This document shows, in pieces, positions 25,989 through 34,485 of a stretch of DNA of 64,000 bases. The notes beneath the pieces were generated by a model. That model made no database searches and was not told the DNA's origin. It worked only from the letters and a program-made list of their open reading frames with translations. Position 1 is the stretch's first letter. Each line of letters begins with the position of its first letter. The position numbers and the translations under genes were made by a program. The stretch covers positions 22,616 through 86,615 of the forward strand of contig NZ_JAKSYL010000198.1 of the NCBI RefSeq assembly GCF_022829515.1. Reading direction: 5' to 3'. The stretch comes from Methylobacterium sp. J-048. GTDB lineage: Bacteria > Pseudomonadota > Alphaproteobacteria > Rhizobiales > Beijerinckiaceae.

Positions 25989-26055
25989 CGCAGCGTGGCC
26001 CCACGCTGCGGTGAGCGGTCGGCCCGCCCCTCCGCCCCCTCAGGGCGGGCCGACC
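25989..26055 (+). terminator. Two consecutive strong hairpins after the RND operon
   Basis: First hairpin: arms 25989-25998 and 26001-26010 (10 bp, CGCAGCGTGG), essentially a continuous palindrome. Second hairpin: arms 26017-26029 and 26043-26055 (13 bp, GGTCGGCCCGCCC) with a 13-base loop. They follow the permease stop by 18 bp. No U-run follows, so termination or mRNA protection are both possible. Confidence 0.65.
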
Positions 26056-26138
26056 GTAAGACGTTTCGCGGCGGGCCGGCGGAAACCCCGGACTGTTTCC
26101 GCGCGTAAGCGGGACGTGATCCGAGGAATCCCGCCCGC

Positions 26139-26360
26139 ATGAACGCCTTCATCGCCGTCGTCCTGGTCTGCGCCAACGGTCTCGCCCAGGAGGCCTGCAC
26201 CGATGCCGAGGCGCTGGAGGTGCGAAAAGTCCGCGTCGCCAACGAGCTCGGCTGCGCCACCGGCTGGCAGGAAATCATCGCCCGCACCGAGCGGCGCGAG
26301 GAGATCGGCAAGTCGGCCTACCTGAAGACCGAGTGCCGCCGGGTGAAGGAGCCGCAGTGA
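26139..26360 (+). CDS. Small exported cysteine-containing protein, unknown
   Basis: 73 residues from ATG 26139 with a GAGGA RBS. Short hydrophobic N terminus (MNAFIAVVLVCANGLAQEAC) could be a signal sequence; the mature part has three or four Cys (EACTDAEAL, GCATGW, TECRRV) that may form disulfides. No family is recognised. Ends 20 bp from the convergent pterin dehydratase gene. Confidence 0.6.
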   Translation: MNAFIAVVLVCANGLAQEACTDAEALEVRKVRVANELGCATGWQEIIARTERREEIGKSAYLKTECRRVKEPQ

Positions 26361-26380
26361 CCGGGCGCCCCCCGGCGCCG

Positions 26381-26758
26381 CTACTTGTCATACTTGATGT
26401 AGGCGAAGCGCGGATCGGACGGCGTGCCGTCGAGCCCCTGCCCCTCCAGGGCCGGCTGCCAGGAGACGACCTCCTCGATCTTCCGGGCCAGGGCGAAATC
26501 CTTCTCGGTGATGCCCTTGGCCGCGTGGTTCATCAGCCGCACCTCGACCCAGGCATAGGATGCCGTGATGTCGGGATGGTGCCAGGCGGCCTCGGCGAGG
26601 TGGCCGACCGTGTTGATCACCATGAGCGTGCCCTTCCAGCCCGCCGTCTTGTAGGTGCGGCGAATCCAGCCGTCCTCCAGCCGCCAATCCGGCAGCTCGA
26701 CCTTGAGCCGCGCCTCCACGGCCGCGTCATCCAGAACCCCTTCGCGCCGTTCGCTCAT
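26381..26758 (-). CDS. Pterin-4a-carbinolamine dehydratase (PCD/DCoH family)
   Basis: 125 residues from ATG 26758. Dehydrates 4a-hydroxytetrahydropterin during pterin recycling, usually linked to aromatic amino-acid hydroxylases or molybdopterin chemistry. The family signature is intact: WHHPDI followed by YAWVEVRLMNHAAKGIT with D and A spaced as in PhhB. A longer reading to 26932 has no support. No phenylalanine hydroxylase lies next to it, so the physiological partner is unknown. Confidence 0.9.
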   Translation of the reverse strand: MSERREGVLDDAAVEARLKVELPDWRLEDGWIRRTYKTAGWKGTLMVINTVGHLAEAAWHHPDITASYAWVEVRLMNHAAKGITEKDFALARKIEEVVSWQPALEGQGLDGTPSDPRFAYIKYDK

Positions 26759-26953
26759 CCGCCTCGTCCTTCTCGTGTCGTCGTCGGGGGGCGAGGGTGC
26801 CCGCGCCGCCGGCGGCGCGCAAGCGCGCGAGGGCATTCGCCGCGGTGGACGGCGTGCCATGCGAGCCCTATGACCTTTTTCCAATGGCGTCAGGACAAGT
26901 CCACGCCCAAGTCTGCGCTCTGAAGACCGCACAATACGATGGGAGAAGTTGTG

Positions 26954-27937
26954 ATGCTGTCACGGCGCGCAATGCTCGCCGGCGGCCTGCTCGGCGGCCT
27001 CGGCCTGCGGGCGGCGCGAGCGGACGTGCCGGTGATCCGCCTCGGGAGCCTGCCGTTCGGCACCTCGACCTGGGAAGCGGCGGTGATCAAGGCCCGCGGC
27101 CTCGATACCGCCAACGGCTTCCAGCTCGACGCGGTCAAGCTCGCCGGCAACGACGCGGCGCGGATCAGCTTCATCGGCAGTCAGGTCGACACGATCATCG
27201 GCGACCTGCTCTGGGCGGCGCGGCTGGGCAATGACGGCCAGGCCGTGCGCTTCATCCCGTACTCGACCTCGGAGGGCGCCGTGATGGTGCCAGCGGACAG
27301 CCCGATCAAGAGCCTGAAGGACCTCGACGGCAAGCGCTTCGGCGTCGCCGGGGGGCCGCTCGACAAGAACTGGTTGCTCCTGCGGGCCCAAGCCAAGGAC
27401 GCCGCCGGGATCGACTTGGAGCACGCCGCCGAGATCGCCTACGGCGCGCCGCCGCTGATCACCCTGAAACTAGAGCAGGGCGCCCTCGACGCGGCGCTGA
27501 CCTACTGGACCTATTGCGCGCGGCTCGAGGCCAAGGGCTTCCGCCGGCTGGTGGGTGCCGAGGACATCATGCACGCACTCGGCGTCGCCGGTGACGTCTC
27601 CCTGATCGGCTACCTGTTCCAGGACGCCATCGTGAAGGAGAAGCCCGAGGCGGTGGCCGGTTTCGCGCGGGCATCGCGCGCTGCCAAGGAGATGCTGGCC
27701 GCCGATCCCAGTACCTGGGAGGTCGTGCGCCCGCTGATGGCCGCCGAGAACGATGCGACCTTCGAGGCGCTCAAGCGCGATTTCCTGGCCGGCATCCCGC
27801 GCCGCTCGGTTGCGGCGGAGCGCACCGATGCCGAGACGCTCTACGCCGTGATGTCCCGCCTCGGCGGCACCCGGCTGGTGGGCAAGGGCGATGGTCTGCC
27901 GCCGGACCTCTACTACGACAGCGGCCGCAATGGCTGA
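26954..27937 (+). CDS. ABC transporter substrate-binding protein (NitT/TauT/SsuA-like)
   Basis: 327 residues from ATG 26954, chosen because GGAGAAG lies 7 bp upstream; an ATG at 26939 is in frame but has no RBS. The N terminus (SRRAMLAGGLLGG) is Tat-like. Type II periplasmic-binding fold with LGSLPFGTSTWEAAVIKARGL and ITLKLEQGALDAALTYW. It delivers an unknown ligand (nitrate, sulfonate, taurine or thiamine-precursor types are typical) to the permease and ATPase encoded just downstream. Confidence 0.85.
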   Translation: MLSRRAMLAGGLLGGLGLRAARADVPVIRLGSLPFGTSTWEAAVIKARGLDTANGFQLDAVKLAGNDAARISFIGSQVDTIIGDLLWAARLGNDGQAVRFIPYSTSEGAVMVPADSPIKSLKDLDGKRFGVAGGPLDKNWLLLRAQAKDAAGIDLEHAAEIAYGAPPLITLKLEQGALDAALTYWTYCARLEAKGFRRLVGAEDIMHALGVAGDVSLIGYLFQDAIVKEKPEAVAGFARASRAAKEMLAADPSTWEVVRPLMAAENDATFEALKRDFLAGIPRRSVAAERTDAETLYAVMSRLGGTRLVGKGDGLPPDLYYDSGRNG

Positions 27938-27988
27938 CCGACCCGTCAGGCTGGCCGCAGCGTCGGGGATCGCGATCGCCGGGACCGC

Positions 27989-28726
27989 ATGGGCGCGCTG
28001 ACCCGTATCGCGTCCCTGGTCGTGCTCATCGCCGCCTGGCAGTTCGCTGCGCTGGAGGCCGGATCGCGCCTGTTGCCGGCTCCGATGGCGGTGCTGCGCT
28101 TCATCATTCAGGAGGCCGAGCGCGGCGACCTCGCCCACAATGTCGGGATCACGCTGCTGCGGGTGGCGATCTCCTTCGCGGTGGCGATGGTGCTGGGCAT
28201 CCTGCTGGGCGTCGCCCTCGGGCGCTCGAAGGCCGCCGACCTGACCGTCGACACGCCGCTCCTCGTCCTGCTCAACACGCCGGCCCTGGTGATCACCGTG
28301 CTGGCCTATGTCTGGGTCGGGCTGACCGAGACCGCCGCGATCCTGGCCGTAATCCTCAACAAGCTGCCGAACGTCGCGGTGATCGTGCGTGAGGGCGCGC
28401 GCAACCTCGATCCCGGCCTCGACGAGATGGCCCGCGCCTACCGGTTCGACCGCCGCACCTGGGTGCTGGACGTGCTGGTGCCGCAGCTCCAGCCCTACGT
28501 CGTCACGGCCGCGCGCTCCGGCCTCTCGCTCGCCTGGAAGATCGTGCTGGTGGTCGAGCTGCTGGGGCGGCCCGACGGGGTCGGCTTCGCGATCAATTAC
28601 TACTTCGTGCAGAGCACCGACGTGGCCGCAATCATCGGCTACAGCCTCGTGTTCATGGCCGTGATGATCGGCATCGATGTTCTCCTCCTGCAGCGGCTCG
28701 AAGCCCATGTCCGCCGCTGGCGCTGA
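27989..28726 (+). CDS. ABC transporter permease (NitT/TauT-type)
   Basis: 245 residues, six hydrophobic segments. The BPD_transp-type coupling loop is EGARNLDPGLDEMARAYRFDRRTWVLDVLVPQL, which contacts the ATPase; ELLGRPDGVGFAINYY follows. Its 3' end overlaps the ATPase gene by 20 bp, supporting one operon with the upstream binding protein. Substrate unknown. Confidence 0.88.
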   Translation: MGALTRIASLVVLIAAWQFAALEAGSRLLPAPMAVLRFIIQEAERGDLAHNVGITLLRVAISFAVAMVLGILLGVALGRSKAADLTVDTPLLVLLNTPALVITVLAYVWVGLTETAAILAVILNKLPNVAVIVREGARNLDPGLDEMARAYRFDRRTWVLDVLVPQLQPYVVTAARSGLSLAWKIVLVVELLGRPDGVGFAINYYFVQSTDVAAIIGYSLVFMAVMIGIDVLLLQRLEAHVRRWR

Positions 28727-29441
28727 ACCCGTCCTTCAGGTCGCGATCGCCGCGAAGGTCTATCGATCCAAGGGCGCCGAGCCGGTGGAGGCGGTCCGGA
28801 ACCTGGCCTTCGGCGTCGGCTCAGGCGAGATCGTCTGCCTGATCGGGCCGTCCGGCGCCGGAAAGACCACCACGTTACGCATCCTGCTCGGGCTCGACAC
28901 CGATTTCGAGGGCCGAGTCTCCGGAGCCGGCCAGGCCGGCATGGTGTTCCAGGAGCCGCGGCTGCTGCCCTGGCGCAGCGTCGAGCACAATGTCCGGCTG
29001 GGGCTGCTGCGGGCACGGCGCGGGCGCGACCTCGACGGCCTGTTCGCCCAGCTCGGCCTCACGCCCTGGCGCGGCAGCTACCCGAAGGCCTTGTCGCTCG
29101 GCATGCAGCGGCGGGTGGCCCTCGCCCGGGCGCTCGCCGACGATCCCCGCGTTCTGGTGCTCGACGAGCCGTTCGTGTCCCTGGACGATGCCGCCGCCGC
29201 CGAGCTGCGCGGGCTGGTGGTCGACACGGTGGAGTCCGCCCGGATGAGTGTCCTGATGGTGACCCACAACGTCGCCGAGGCGATCGGGATCGCCGACCGG
29301 CTGTTGCTGGTCTCGAAGCGGCCCGCGACCCTCATGGCGAATGTGACCCTCGACCGCCCACGCGGGCAGCGCGACCGTGCCTGGGCCGAGGCGACCCGGG
29401 CGACGCTGGCGGCGCAGCATCCCGGGATCATCGCAGAATAG
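28707..29441 (+). CDS. ABC transporter ATP-binding protein (NitT/TauT-type)
   Basis: 244 residues from ATG 28707 inside the permease gene end. Walker A GPSGAGKTT (about 47-55), Q-loop MVFQEPRLLPWRSVEHNV, signature LSLGMQRRVALARAL, Walker B VLVLDEPFVSLD and H-loop VMVTHN-type MVTHNVAEA. The fifth signature residue is Met instead of the usual Gln (LSxGQ), a tolerated variant in some importers. It powers uptake through the permease encoded by the preceding gene. Confidence 0.9.
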   Translation: MSAAGAEPVLQVAIAAKVYRSKGAEPVEAVRNLAFGVGSGEIVCLIGPSGAGKTTTLRILLGLDTDFEGRVSGAGQAGMVFQEPRLLPWRSVEHNVRLGLLRARRGRDLDGLFAQLGLTPWRGSYPKALSLGMQRRVALARALADDPRVLVLDEPFVSLDDAAAAELRGLVVDTVESARMSVLMVTHNVAEAIGIADRLLLVSKRPATLMANVTLDRPRGQRDRAWAEATRATLAAQHPGIIAE

Positions 29442-29537
29442 AGCTATCTCGACGGCGCCGGTTTCGCCGCTGCGCATATTTGGTCGACTTGGCTTCGATT
29501 GGCGACGCTTCGGCGTTCCAGCGCGGTCACGATCGAT

Positions 29538-29885
29538 TCAGTTATCGGACCGGGAATGTTCGTTCGCTTCCCGGTCCGGGTCCCGTTCCTCTGTGCGAGA
29601 GACGAACTGCCCTCTCTCCCGCAACCATTGCGCCGAACGCCTGAGGACGCGGCTTAGCCGGGACTGATGCTCAACCTTCAAGACAAGTGCCGCAGCGTAA
29701 AGAATGTGCGGTGTCAGCGACGCTCCCAATTGATCGTAGTAGGAACGAATCTCCGGTGGAGCGACATCGTATAGCTGCGACCGGCCCTCATAATTTAGCT
29801 CATACAGCATCCGCCCCAAGTTTTCCTTTGGATGGCTCTCCCAAGCAGCGATCTTGGCTTGTAGATCTGGGCCGATGGCGTTCAA
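29538..29885 (-). CDS. Uncertain hypothetical protein, 115 aa, in an AT-richer stretch
   Basis: Reads from a TTG (29885) with no Shine-Dalgarno and a stop codon just upstream; helical, charged, no signal. No family is recognised. Composition is less GC-rich than its neighbours, which may mean foreign origin or poor constraint. The last codons overlap an 11-bp hairpin (29546-29578). Could be real, a remnant, or chance. Confidence 0.35.
   Translation of the reverse strand: MNAIGPDLQAKIAAWESHPKENLGRMLYELNYEGRSQLYDVAPPEIRSYYDQLGASLTPHILYAAALVLKVEHQSRLSRVLRRSAQWLRERGQFVSRTEERDPDREANEHSRSDN
29546..29578. terminator. 11-bp inverted repeat after the ABC operon
   Basis: CGGACCGGGAA (29546-29556) and TTCCCGGTCCG (29568-29578), loop of 11 bases, 105 bp after the ATPase gene. 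Possible terminator for the importer operon; no T-run follows on the + strand. It lies within the 3' end of the doubtful 115-aa frame. Confidence 0.45.
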
Positions 29886-30132
29886 TGCAGGATGTTAGCT
29901 CACTGGATCGAGGCGTGAACCGCCTTCTGACTGCCGTGAATGTCATTATATCGGTTGGTCTATATCTGTAATCAAAATATTTCGTGATTGATTAAGCTCG
30001 ATGCAGGCCCTTTTTCGGTGCGGCAACGGTTATTTCAAGATTCATCTTTGGATATTGTATTCAAAATAAATTGTTAGGTAATTATCCGCGTTGCCGTGTT
30101 GTCTGTTGCTGGTGTTCAACGCGCAGAAGCCG
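29886..30132. other. AT-rich intergenic gap
   Basis: About 250 bp with runs such as TTATATC, AATCAAAATATTT and ATTCAAAATAAATTG, strikingly AT-rich compared with the rest of the window. No gene, repeat or transposon end is recognised. It may be a promoter-rich spacer or the scar of a lost element. Confidence 0.5.
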
Positions 30133-30630
30133 CTACGCCTCGTGCTCGGGAAGCGAGACATAGATCAGCACGCCCAGCACCGTCATGGCGAAGCGGAACG
30201 CCGAATCCTGGCCGTTCCACGTCTTCGACATCCACATCCCGAACCATTCTCCGCCGATCCCGAGGAACCCGGCCTGCCAGACCACGAACCCGGCGCTCAG
30301 GCCGGCGATCGCCCAGATCTTGCCTCGGGCGAAGCGCGCAGCCGGTGCCGTGAGACCGCGCAGCATCCAGGCGACGCCGAGCCACAGCAGGAGCGCGGTC
30401 AGTGCCTCGCCGGTGACGATCAGCACGAAGGCCGCGCGCTGCAGCGCCGGTTCGGTGATCGAGCGGTCGGTGATCCCGGACTCGGCCGGGACCGTATCCA
30501 TCGACAGGACGTGCTGCACCATCCCGAAATTGATCGCCGGGTCGACGACGTTCCCGAACACCACCAGCGTGCAGGTCAGTGCGAGCGCGGCAACGAGCAG
30601 GATTTTGGACAAGCGAACCGCGATGATCAC
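30133..30630 (-). CDS. DUF2165 family small membrane protein
   Basis: 165 residues with four hydrophobic segments (about 9-27, 68-88, 103-122, 142-158). The order FGNVVDPAINFGMVQHVLSMDT, then membrane helices and GEWFGMWMSKTWNGQDSAFRF, matches the DUF2165 (predicted small integral membrane protein) family. Function unknown. It is followed 7 bp upstream on the same strand by the 646-residue exported protein gene, so the two may be co-transcribed. Confidence 0.8.
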   Translation of the reverse strand: MIIAVRLSKILLVAALALTCTLVVFGNVVDPAINFGMVQHVLSMDTVPAESGITDRSITEPALQRAAFVLIVTGEALTALLLWLGVAWMLRGLTAPAARFARGKIWAIAGLSAGFVVWQAGFLGIGGEWFGMWMSKTWNGQDSAFRFAMTVLGVLIYVSLPEHEA

Positions 30631-30637
30631 GGGGCGG

Positions 30638-32578
30638 TCAGTTCGCCTTGGCGTCCACGTCGATCCGCTCGAGCAGGGCGGCGGGCGAGCGGGCCGCGCC
30701 GATATCGATGAAGCCGATGCCGGCGGGCTCCTTGGACTTGGCGTGCAGCACGAGCTTGCCTGGCTTCATCACGAACTGCCCCATCGCCGCGCCGATGCCC
30801 TTGGCGGCCGCGGTGTTGCCCAGGATCACCGGGACGCCAAGGAGGCTGGCGGTGATGTATTCCTTGCGCAGTTCCTCCGGCTTCAGACTGAGATCCTTCG
30901 ACTGGGCGGCGAGAAAGCGCTCGAACAGGCCGGCATTCTCGATCGTGAGGTCGAGGGTCTTGGCGCTGCCCGTGAACATCAGCATCGTGGTGGCCGGCAG
31001 GGTTCCGCTGAACAGTTCCGGCCCGATGCCACCCAGCGTGCCGGCAAGCCGGATCGTGCCGATGTCGCGGCCCGAAACGGTGACATCGCGCAGCGCCAGG
31101 TCGCGCGCCTTCCCGTCGAGCGCCGCGTCGGCGACGAGATCGAGATCGAGATCCCGGTAGCCGTAGGCCGGAAGCGCACCGAGGATCGGTGCCCCGGCCA
31201 CGAGATCCGCCGGCAGGGTCAGGCCGGAAAGGGTCAGGCGGCCGGCGCTCGGCACGCCGTCCTGCGGCGGCCCGAACGACAAGGCGGCCTCACGCAGGGC
31301 GACCCGGCGGGTCGGCGCCGGTGTGATGGTGACCGCGAGCGGATCGCCGGGCTTCGCCTCCGGTGCCCTGGCATCAACAGACTTACCGTCCGCGGGTTTG
31401 GGCAAGGCCGGCCTGCCGGGCGCGGGCCCGCGGGCGGCGGGCCGTGGATCTTGCAACGGTGGCTTCGGAAGCTCCGCGTCGGGCGGCAGGTCGATGCTTA
31501 GGTCGGCCAGGGTCAGGCCGCCCAAAGCCGGCGTCAGGCGGCGCATCTCGGCGTCGCTGAACCCGCGCCGGGTCTCGGGTTCGGCGGCGAAATCGCGCAG
31601 GGCCGCGACCGTCGGGGCGAGCGAGACGTCGGTGAGCGCCAGGCGCCCGAGATGCGCGCGCAGGCTGCCGCGCGACAGGCTCATGTTCTCCAGGACCGTG
31701 CCGGATCCCGCACCGATGGCGCCGTAGGTCGCCCGGTCGATCTCGAACAGGACCGGCCCCTGTGGATCGGTGTTGCTGACGCTCAACCCCTGCATGTCGA
31801 GGCTGCCCAAAGTGGTCGCCTCGATCAGGTCGGCGGCCGAGGCCGCGAAGGTCCGCCGGTCGTGCGGCGGCTGGAAGCCCGCGGCCACGATCTCGAAGGC
31901 GCCGTTCCAGCCGTCCGGCACCTGCCGCCCGCCGAGGTCGCGGCCGTTCAGGCGCGCGATCTTCACGGTTGTGCCGCGGGCGTCCGAATAGGTCACGTCC
32001 GCCACCTGGATCGTGCCGTAGACCTTCTGCACCGGTCCCTTGCCGTCGCCCGGGACCGTGTAGAGGCGGCTCAGCGCCGCGAGATCGAGATCGGTCGCCC
32101 GGACCTCGCCGTAGGTGCCGTTGCCGCGATTCGGACCGGCCACCGCGCTCACCGTCGCGCCCGCGGCGGTGAGTTCCCGGACGCGGCCGGACTTCACGTC
32201 CCGGGCGACCACGTCGCGATAGGTCACGGTCTGACGGTCGTCGCCCGGGCCGGCATGCTCGGATGTCAGGACCGGGATGGTCAGGCTGCCGGCGTCGAGG
32301 CGCCCCAGCCGCACCTCCCAGGTGTCGGAAGAATCCGATTTCAGGATCGCCGCGAGTTCATCCTTGGAGAGGCGCGTGCCGCTGGCCGTCAGCTTCGGTG
32401 CCCGGAGCAGCGTGCCGCCCAGCGGCAACATGACATCCGTGACCGTGACGTCCTGGACCGCGGCGGCACCTTCCTGGGCCGCCAGCGGCGCGGGCAACCC
32501 CATGCCGGCGAGGCAGGCGAGGGCGCAGGTCGCGGCCAAAGCCGACCGGAGGCGGGATCGGGCCTTCGGATGGATCAT
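30638..32578 (-). CDS. Large exported protein of unknown function
   Basis: 646 residues from ATG 32578 with a Sec signal peptide (cleavage near APLAAQ). The mature part is mostly beta-type with repeated phrases of the style VTVTDVMLPLGGTLLRAPKLTASG, LRDVTVSGRDIGTIRLAG, and a Pro/Ala-rich linker near the middle (about 400-440: PPLQDPRPAARGPAPGRPAL). This layout, with two beta-rich halves joined by a disordered linker, recalls envelope proteins with AsmA/LolA-like repeats, but no family is assigned. Likely periplasmic. Confidence 0.75.
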   Translation of the reverse strand: MIHPKARSRLRSALAATCALACLAGMGLPAPLAAQEGAAAVQDVTVTDVMLPLGGTLLRAPKLTASGTRLSKDELAAILKSDSSDTWEVRLGRLDAGSLTIPVLTSEHAGPGDDRQTVTYRDVVARDVKSGRVRELTAAGATVSAVAGPNRGNGTYGEVRATDLDLAALSRLYTVPGDGKGPVQKVYGTIQVADVTYSDARGTTVKIARLNGRDLGGRQVPDGWNGAFEIVAAGFQPPHDRRTFAASAADLIEATTLGSLDMQGLSVSNTDPQGPVLFEIDRATYGAIGAGSGTVLENMSLSRGSLRAHLGRLALTDVSLAPTVAALRDFAAEPETRRGFSDAEMRRLTPALGGLTLADLSIDLPPDAELPKPPLQDPRPAARGPAPGRPALPKPADGKSVDARAPEAKPGDPLAVTITPAPTRRVALREAALSFGPPQDGVPSAGRLTLSGLTLPADLVAGAPILGALPAYGYRDLDLDLVADAALDGKARDLALRDVTVSGRDIGTIRLAGTLGGIGPELFSGTLPATTMLMFTGSAKTLDLTIENAGLFERFLAAQSKDLSLKPEELRKEYITASLLGVPVILGNTAAAKGIGAAMGQFVMKPGKLVLHAKSKEPAGIGFIDIGAARSPAALLERIDVDAKAN

Positions 32579-32730
32579 GGGAGGGTCCGGATCACGGCTC
32601 GGGCGGGGTCTCCGCATGGGTGGCGCGTTTTACCGATCGAGGCAATCGCACACCGGGCGCATAGGCCCTGAGCCGGCTCCAGTGTCGTAGACGGGCAACG
32701 GCCCCGACGCGGCGGAGCCGTCGCGGCCGA

Positions 32731-33057
32731 TCAGAGCGAGAACGAGGTGCCGCAGCCGCAGGAAGCGGTCGCCAGCGGGTTCTCGATCTTGAAAGACTGG
32801 CCGATCAGGTCATTGACGAAGTCGATGGTCGAGCCGGACATGTATTCCAGCGAGACCGGGTCGACGATCACGGTGGCGCCGTCGCGCTCGATCGCCACGT
32901 CCTGGGCTTCCCGGGACCGGGCGATGTCGAACGCGTAGGAGAAACCGGAGCAGCCGCCGCCGTTGACGCTGATGCGCAGCGTCGAGCCCGGGGGCTCCGC
33001 GCCCATGATCTCGTTGATGCGCTTGGCGGCGCGGGGGGTGAGGGTGATCTCAGCCAT
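32731..33057 (-). CDS. erpA: Iron-sulfur cluster insertion protein (A-type carrier)
   Basis: 108 residues from ATG 33057. A-type carrier that passes Fe-S clusters to target enzymes. The three ligand cysteines are C36 (GGGCSGF) and C100 and C102 (SCGCGTSF). In alphaproteobacteria this gene is commonly next to dgt and argS, as here (divergent, about 154 bp apart), favouring ErpA over IscA. Confidence 0.9.
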   Translation of the reverse strand: MAEITLTPRAAKRINEIMGAEPPGSTLRISVNGGGCSGFSYAFDIARSREAQDVAIERDGATVIVDPVSLEYMSGSTIDFVNDLIGQSFKIENPLATASCGCGTSFSL

Positions 33058-33211
33058 CTGTGCTTTGGCCACGCAAGTGTCCGGTGGATGGCGTCGCCCG
33101 GCCGTTGCCGAGCCCGCCTCGGCCCACAAGATATGGGTTCGAGGCTCGCGCCGCAACGCGCCGGGCGGGGAGGGGTCATGAATACGCTGCGCGAGATCGG
33201 GAGCGGACGCC

Positions 33212-34459
33212 GTGCGGCCGAACGGTGAGCGCTGGCGGGCGCCCTACGCCACGGACCCGTCGCGGACGCGCGGCCGGCTGATCATCGAAGACTCGTCGCC
33301 GACCCGCAGCGATTTCCAGCGCGACCGGGACCGGATCATCCATTCGACGGCGTTCCGGCGCCTGAAGCACAAGACCCAGGTCTTCGTGCATCACGAGGGC
33401 GATCATTACCGCACCCGCCTGACCCATACCCTCGAAGTCAGCCAGATTGCCCGGGCGCTCGCCCGCGCGCTGGGGCTCGACGAGGATCTGGCCGAGGCCT
33501 TGGCGCTGAGCCACGACCTCGGCCATACCTGCTTCGGGCATACCGGCGAAGACGCCCTCGACGCCTGCATGGCGGCTCATGGCGGGTTCGACCACAACGC
33601 CCAGGCCCTGCGGATCGTCACCCGGTTGGAGCGACGCTACGCCGGATTCGATGGCCTCAACCTCGCCTGGGAGACCCTGGAGGGGCTGGTCAAGCACAAC
33701 GGGCCGCTGCTCGACCGGGACGGGCAGCCGACCGCGCGCTACGTCGAGCGCGGCATCCCAGCCGCGATCCTCGAATACGACGCCCTGAACCCGCTGGACC
33801 TGTGGAGCCAGGCCGGCCCGGAGGCGCAGGCGGCGTCGCTCGCCGACGACATCGCCTACGCGGCGCACGATCTCGACGACGGCCTGCGCGCCGGCCTGTT
33901 CGACATTCCGGACCTCCGTGCGGTCCCGTTCCTGGCCGACCTCCTCGACGAGATCGACCGGCTGCACCCCGGCCTCGAACCGTCCCGGGTGATCCACGAG
34001 CTCGCCCGGCGGGTGATCACCCGGTTCGTGGAAGACGTGATCCGCGAGGGCGGTCGCCGGATCGCTGCGCTCGACCCCGAGCGTGTCGAGGACATCCGCC
34101 ACGCGGCCGAGCCGGTCATCGTCTTCTCGCCGGCCATCGTGGAGGCCGATGCCGAGATCATGCGCTTCCTCTGGGCGCGGATGTACCGGCACCCCGGGGT
34201 AGTGGCCGTGCGCAAGAAGGCCGACGCGATCGTCAATGACCTGTTTTCGGCCTTCACCGCCGCGCCGTCGCGGATGCCGGAAGAATGGAGCGCCGGACTA
34301 GAGGACGCCTCCGAGGGCCGCATCGCCCGGCGGGTCGCCGATTACATCGCCGGCATGACCGACACCTACGCGGTGTTGGCCCACCGCAAGCTCTACCCCG
34401 TGACGCCGGATCTCTATTGGGAGCTGCCGAGCCGGGGCCTGCCCCTCACCGAACCCTGA
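33212..34459 (+). CDS. dgt: Deoxyguanosinetriphosphate triphosphohydrolase-like protein
   Basis: 415 residues from GTG 33212 (GGGAGCGG upstream). HD-domain dNTP triphosphohydrolase that degrades dGTP to deoxyguanosine and triphosphate. H72 in RLTHTLEVSQIAR and H101-D102 in LSHDLGHTCFGH form the metal site; GFDHNAQALRI and LADDIAYAAHDLDD are also conserved. This is the shorter, SAMHD1-like type 2 group rather than E. coli Dgt. Confidence 0.92.
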   Translation: MRPNGERWRAPYATDPSRTRGRLIIEDSSPTRSDFQRDRDRIIHSTAFRRLKHKTQVFVHHEGDHYRTRLTHTLEVSQIARALARALGLDEDLAEALALSHDLGHTCFGHTGEDALDACMAAHGGFDHNAQALRIVTRLERRYAGFDGLNLAWETLEGLVKHNGPLLDRDGQPTARYVERGIPAAILEYDALNPLDLWSQAGPEAQAASLADDIAYAAHDLDDGLRAGLFDIPDLRAVPFLADLLDEIDRLHPGLEPSRVIHELARRVITRFVEDVIREGGRRIAALDPERVEDIRHAAEPVIVFSPAIVEADAEIMRFLWARMYRHPGVVAVRKKADAIVNDLFSAFTAAPSRMPEEWSAGLEDASEGRIARRVADYIAGMTDTYAVLAHRKLYPVTPDLYWELPSRGLPLTEP

Positions 34460-34485
34460 GGTCCGGCGAGGGGTATATTTCGCGA

